Below, piece after piece: positions 61,033-64,000 of a DNA stretch of 64,000 nucleotides (positions are counted from its first letter, which is position 1; each line of letters begins with the position of its first letter). The stretch is from Mesorhizobium waimense. Its GTDB lineage: Bacteria > Pseudomonadota > Alphaproteobacteria > Rhizobiales > Rhizobiaceae. The stretch is from positions 1-64,000 of the forward strand of contig NZ_QZWZ01000017.1 of NCBI RefSeq assembly GCF_003601975.1, in the 5' to 3' direction. The position numbers and the translations under genes are program-made. The notes beneath the pieces are model-generated. The model saw only the letters and a program-made list of their open reading frames with translations, had not been told where the DNA came from and did not search any database.

Positions 61033-61719
61033 ATGGCAGACGGCAATAGATTATTCCCGGCCCCGCGTCTCATCCTCGCCGCCTTGGTGGCGGGCGTGCT
61101 GGCCGGCGCGGTCGCGGTATATGTCAGCGAGAGCGGTTCTGGCAACAACGCCGCGCACCAAGTCGCTGCCGGCGACGGCAAGGACGATGCCGTCTGCGCG
61201 GCAAAGGCCGACCGAGCCAGGAAGGTTGCGGCTGCCGCCACCGGCCAGGTCGCAGCACTTTTGCCGGCCGACCCGCCGCAATCGCTGAAAAGCCTTGCCT
61301 TCAACGACCCCGACGGCAAGCCGATGACGCTAGCCGATCATGCCGGAAAGACGCTGCTGCTCAATCTGTGGGCGACATGGTGCGCACCCTGCCGTGCCGA
61401 GATGCCGGCACTCGATGCGCTGCAGAAGGAAAAGGGCAGCGATGCCTTCCAGGTCGTCGCGGTCAATGTCGATACCGGCGACGACGCCAAGCCGAAGAAG
61501 TTTCTCAGCGATATCGGCATCGAGACGCTCGGCTACTACCGGGATTCGACGATGGGGCTGTTCAACGACGTCAAGAAGCGCGGCCTGGCGTTGGGCCTGC
61601 CGGTGACGATGCTGATCGATGGCGAAGGTTGCCTGATCGCGCATATGAACGGGCCCGCCGAATGGTCGAGCCCTGACGCAAAGCGGCTGGTCGAAGCCGC
61701 ACTTGGCCCGTCAGATTGA
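61033..61719 (+). CDS. tlpA: TlpA-like thiol:disulfide interchange protein
   Basis: The 228-residue protein has an N-terminal membrane anchor (about 12-31) and a thioredoxin domain with the redox motif WCAPC (Cys117, Cys120) and cis-Pro segment GLPVTMLIDGEG. It keeps periplasmic thiols reduced, for example for cytochrome oxidase copper centres. Start at 61033 is preferred; an ATG 24 bases earlier is possible. Its last bases overlap the convergent GGDEF/EAL gene by nine bases. Confidence 0.9.
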   Translation: MADGNRLFPAPRLILAALVAGVLAGAVAVYVSESGSGNNAAHQVAAGDGKDDAVCAAKADRARKVAAAATGQVAALLPADPPQSLKSLAFNDPDGKPMTLADHAGKTLLLNLWATWCAPCRAEMPALDALQKEKGSDAFQVVAVNVDTGDDAKPKKFLSDIGIETLGYYRDSTMGLFNDVKKRGLALGLPVTMLIDGEGCLIAHMNGPAEWSSPDAKRLVEAALGPSD

Positions 61720-64000
61720 GCGCAGCGCCGCGGCCGGCTCCAGCATCAGGATGCTGCCGCCGCGTTGCCTGGCGTCGTCGTTGACCGCTGGCCCGGTCAC
61801 GCCGGTCAGTTCGCCGAACGTCTCGATCGGGCTAGGCCTGCCAAGATAGAAACCTTGCCCGATCTCGCAGGCTTCGGCGTCGAGAAAGCGCAGCTCGCCC
61901 AATGTCTCGACGCCTTCGGCCAGGACAGGCAAGCCTAGGCCGCGACCCAGTCCCAGCACGGCGCGAACGATCGCAGCGACTTGGCCGTTCCTGTCGACGG
62001 ATTTGATGAAAGAGCCGTCGATCTTGATCTTGTCGAAGGGAAAGGCACGAAGGTTGGAAAGCGAGGAATAGCCGGTGCCGAAATCGTCCATGGCGACGCG
62101 GACGCCGAGCGCCTTGACCTGCCGCAATGTCGCCAGCGCGCGGGGCATGTCCTTGACCAGCGCGGTTTCGGTAATCTCCAGCTCGAGCCTGCCTGGCGCC
62201 AGGCCGGATCGAAGCAGGACTTCGTGCACCTTGCGGCTGAAGTTCGGATTGTGCAGCTGCACGGCCGAAACATTGACGGCGACGGTCAGCGGGTTCTTCC
62301 AGCGGGCGGCTTCCTCGCAGGCCGTCGCCAGAACCCATTCGCCGATCTGCAGGATGGCGCCGCTGTCCTCGGCCACCGGGATGAACACGGCCGGGGAAAC
62401 CTCGCCGCGCTGCGGATGCTGCCAACGGATCAGGGCTTCGAAGCCGATCATCCTGCCGCTGCTGATTTCCTTCTGCGGCTGATAGACGAGGCGAAATTCA
62501 TTGCGCGCCACCGCCTGGCGCAAATCATGTTCCAGCACCCGCCGGTCGCGTGCCTCGGCGCCCATCGAGGCCTCGAAATAGCGGTAGGTGTCCTTGCCCT
62601 CGGCCTTGGCGCGGTAGAGCGCCGTGTCGGCATGGCTGACGAGAGCTGCCTGTTCGTCCGCGTCGAGCGGGTACAGAGCGATGCCGATGCTGGCCGAGAC
62701 CAGGCCGCCGCCGGGCGACAGCTTGTTCTCCTCGCGCATGGCGGCAAGCACCGCCTCGGCGATGCGGCCCGCCGCCTGGGGATCGGGAAGGTTCGGCGCG
62801 ATGATGGCGAACTCGTCGCCGCCGAGGCGCGCCAGCATCTGCCCGTGGCGAAGCACGGCGGAGGCGCATTGCGCAACCCTTTGCAGCATGGCGTCGCCGG
62901 CGGCATGGCCAAAGAGATCGTTCACTTCCTTGAACCGATCGAGGTCGAGCAGCAGCAGCGCGAGATTGCCGCCCTTGCCGCTTCGGCCCGCTGCGTCAAT
63001 TTCGGCTTCGAGGCGGCCCGTGAAGCTGCGGCGGTTGGCAAGCCCGGTCAGCGGGTCGAAATGAGCCAGGCGGACGATCTCCTGCTCGGCCTTCTTGCGT
63101 TCGCGTATGTCGCGAACGGCGACCACATTGTGAGGCTTGCCGCAATAGTCGATGCTTCTGGCGATCAGCTCCACGGGTATGTGGGTGCCGTCGTGGCTTC
63201 GCAGTTCGGCTTCCTGTGCCTGTCCTTCGACCATGCTCGACGCAGCGCGCTCGCCGAACAGGTCGCCGAGCAGCATCGTGTTCAGCGTGCCGGGCGCGAT
63301 GCCGGTCAGTGCCGCGATGCTGTCATTGGCGCTGACGATGCGGGTGCCGTCGCAGACGATGAGGCCTTCCACGGCGGCGTTGGCCAGGCCATGCATGCGC
63401 TCGGCCTCGACCTTGTGACGGCGGAAGCGCAGATCGATCCAGAGTGCCGCGGCCGAAAGCACGAGGATCACCAGGCTGACCGCCGCGGCGGCGAAGGCCT
63501 GCGACATCGGTTCGACCGTGTATTGGGATATTTCGATGGAGCTATCCGGATAGATCGAAACCGCGGCCATGGCGATGAAATGCAAAGTGCAGATCGCCAG
63601 CGTCAGAAGCACGGCGGCGGCGATCGTCCCTGATGTCGAGGGCCGGCGCAGCACGACGAGAAGCGAGAGTGCGGCAAGCGTGACGCCAGCTACCAGCGAG
63701 ACGGCGACGAGGAGCTGATCCCAGACGATCCGGCCCTGCACCTCGAACGCCGCCATGCCGGTGTAGTGCATGGTGGCGATGCCGCCGCCGAGCACAGCGC
63801 CGCCGACAAGGTAGTGATCGATGCCGCCGCGCAAGGTGGCGATCCACATGCCGACGGCGGTCAGTATGACAGCGGCGGCAAGCGAAAGCACGGAAAGTTC
63901 CGCATTGTATGCGTTCGGTATTCCCGGTGAGAACGCAATCATGGCGATGAAGTGGGTCGCCCAGATTCCGAACCCGGTCGACGTGGCGGCAATCATCAGC
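61711..64000 (-). CDS. MHYT-PAS-GGDEF-EAL protein (partial; start beyond window)
   Basis: The frame continues past the right edge, so only about 762 C-terminal residues are visible. Three MHYT-type motifs (THFIAM, MHYTGMAAF, LHFIAMAAV) lie in membrane helices, then a PAS domain (about 205-300). A GGDEF domain with intact GGDEF follows (about 310-480) and an EAL domain with intact EALIRW and DDFGTGYSSL (about 490-740). Positions are counted from the visible methionine at 63996. Both synthesis and breakdown of c-di-GMP are therefore possible. MHYT may sense O2, CO or NO through copper. Confidence 0.92.
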   Translation of the reverse strand, partial: LMIAATSTGFGIWATHFIAMIAFSPGIPNAYNAELSVLSLAAAVILTAVGMWIATLRGGIDHYLVGGAVLGGGIATMHYTGMAAFEVQGRIVWDQLLVAVSLVAGVTLAALSLLVVLRRPSTSGTIAAAVLLTLAICTLHFIAMAAVSIYPDSSIEISQYTVEPMSQAFAAAAVSLVILVLSAAALWIDLRFRRHKVEAERMHGLANAAVEGLIVCDGTRIVSANDSIAALTGIAPGTLNTMLLGDLFGERAASSMVEGQAQEAELRSHDGTHIPVELIARSIDYCGKPHNVVAVRDIRERKKAEQEIVRLAHFDPLTGLANRRSFTGRLEAEIDAAGRSGKGGNLALLLLDLDRFKEVNDLFGHAAGDAMLQRVAQCASAVLRHGQMLARLGGDEFAIIAPNLPDPQAAGRIAEAVLAAMREENKLSPGGGLVSASIGIALYPLDADEQAALVSHADTALYRAKAEGKDTYRYFEASMGAEARDRRVLEHDLRQAVARNEFRLVYQPQKEISSGRMIGFEALIRWQHPQRGEVSPAVFIPVAEDSGAILQIGEWVLATACEEAARWKNPLTVAVNVSAVQLHNPNFSRKVHEVLLRSGLAPGRLELEITETALVKDMPRALATLRQVKALGVRVAMDDFGTGYSSLSNLRAFPFDKIKIDGSFIKSVDRNGQVAAIVRAVLGLGRGLGLPVLAEGVETLGELRFLDAEACEIGQGFYLGRPSPIETFGELTGVTGPAVNDDARQRGGSILMLEPAAALRSI

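Noticed and set aside
1..64000. CRISPR array, prophage or toxin-antitoxin module
   Set aside because: No regular short repeats with spacers, no phage structural genes and no small paired toxin/antitoxin frames were found.

Overview
The window looks like chromosome from a GC-rich alphaproteobacterium of the order Hyphomicrobiales, most like Mesorhizobium or a near relative. The evidence is the gene content and order (bolA, J-domain gene, cobS, cobT; aroK, aroB, CorC-like gene; ftsE, ftsX, hpt, cpdR; lysA, lptM, argH, tlpA), a SAM-II riboswitch before metX, rhizobial-type intergenic palindromes, and CtrA/CpdR cell-cycle signals. These are judgements from family knowledge; no database search was run.

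Layout. 1-500: an IS630-type transposase tail, an AT-rich stretch and tRNA-Arg(CCT). 678-8357: M20 amidohydrolase, D-Ala-D-Ala carboxypeptidase, CobW GTPase, TusA, L,D-transpeptidase lipoprotein, accA, xerD and a small membrane protein. 8509-11161: aroK, aroB and a CBS/CorC protein that lacks the usual DUF21 membrane domain. 11197-16032: the prkA-yeaH-spoVR stress operon. 16332-23036: a ThDP enzyme, bolA, a J-domain protein, cobS, cobT and a phytase-like exported protein. 23062-32409: a spermidine-synthase-like enzyme, a queuosine-precursor transporter with a probable preQ1 riboswitch over its start codon, rpmB, DUF3108, transporters, glyoxalase II, a methyltransferase, an SbmA/YddA-like ABC exporter and a vWA protein. 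32447-38241: a glycosyltransferase, DUF1330, metW, SAM-II-controlled metX, a hisC-type aminotransferase and tyrC. 38245-45941: a PfkB kinase, DUF2125, ChaC, an aldo/keto reductase, LysE, PlsC, and a LysR regulator divergent from a flavin/PLP-oxidase-fold gene. 46064-51727: ftsX, ftsE, hpt, cpdR, a DMT transporter with a candidate attenuator, and a LysR regulator.

51722-54289 is the one clearly accessory patch. It holds a decayed glyoxalase gene, a rhizobial repeat, IS3 and IS5 debris, and a divergent lrp/ornithine-cyclodeaminase pair whose two stop codons touch IS ends. After it come a TIGR02302 membrane protein, threonine dehydratase, lysA, lptM, argH, tlpA and an incomplete MHYT-PAS-GGDEF-EAL protein running off the right edge.

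Most genes are housekeeping: amino acid biosynthesis (Met, Lys, Arg, aromatic), envelope and division, cobalamin, stress. The less ordinary content is regulatory RNA and promoter structure: preQ1, SAM-II with terminator, an unassigned A/B/C attenuator before the DMT gene, a structured 33.6 kb leader, a possible EcfG promoter and a CtrA box. Mobile repeats also supply start and stop codons. No CRISPR array, prophage or defence system is visible.
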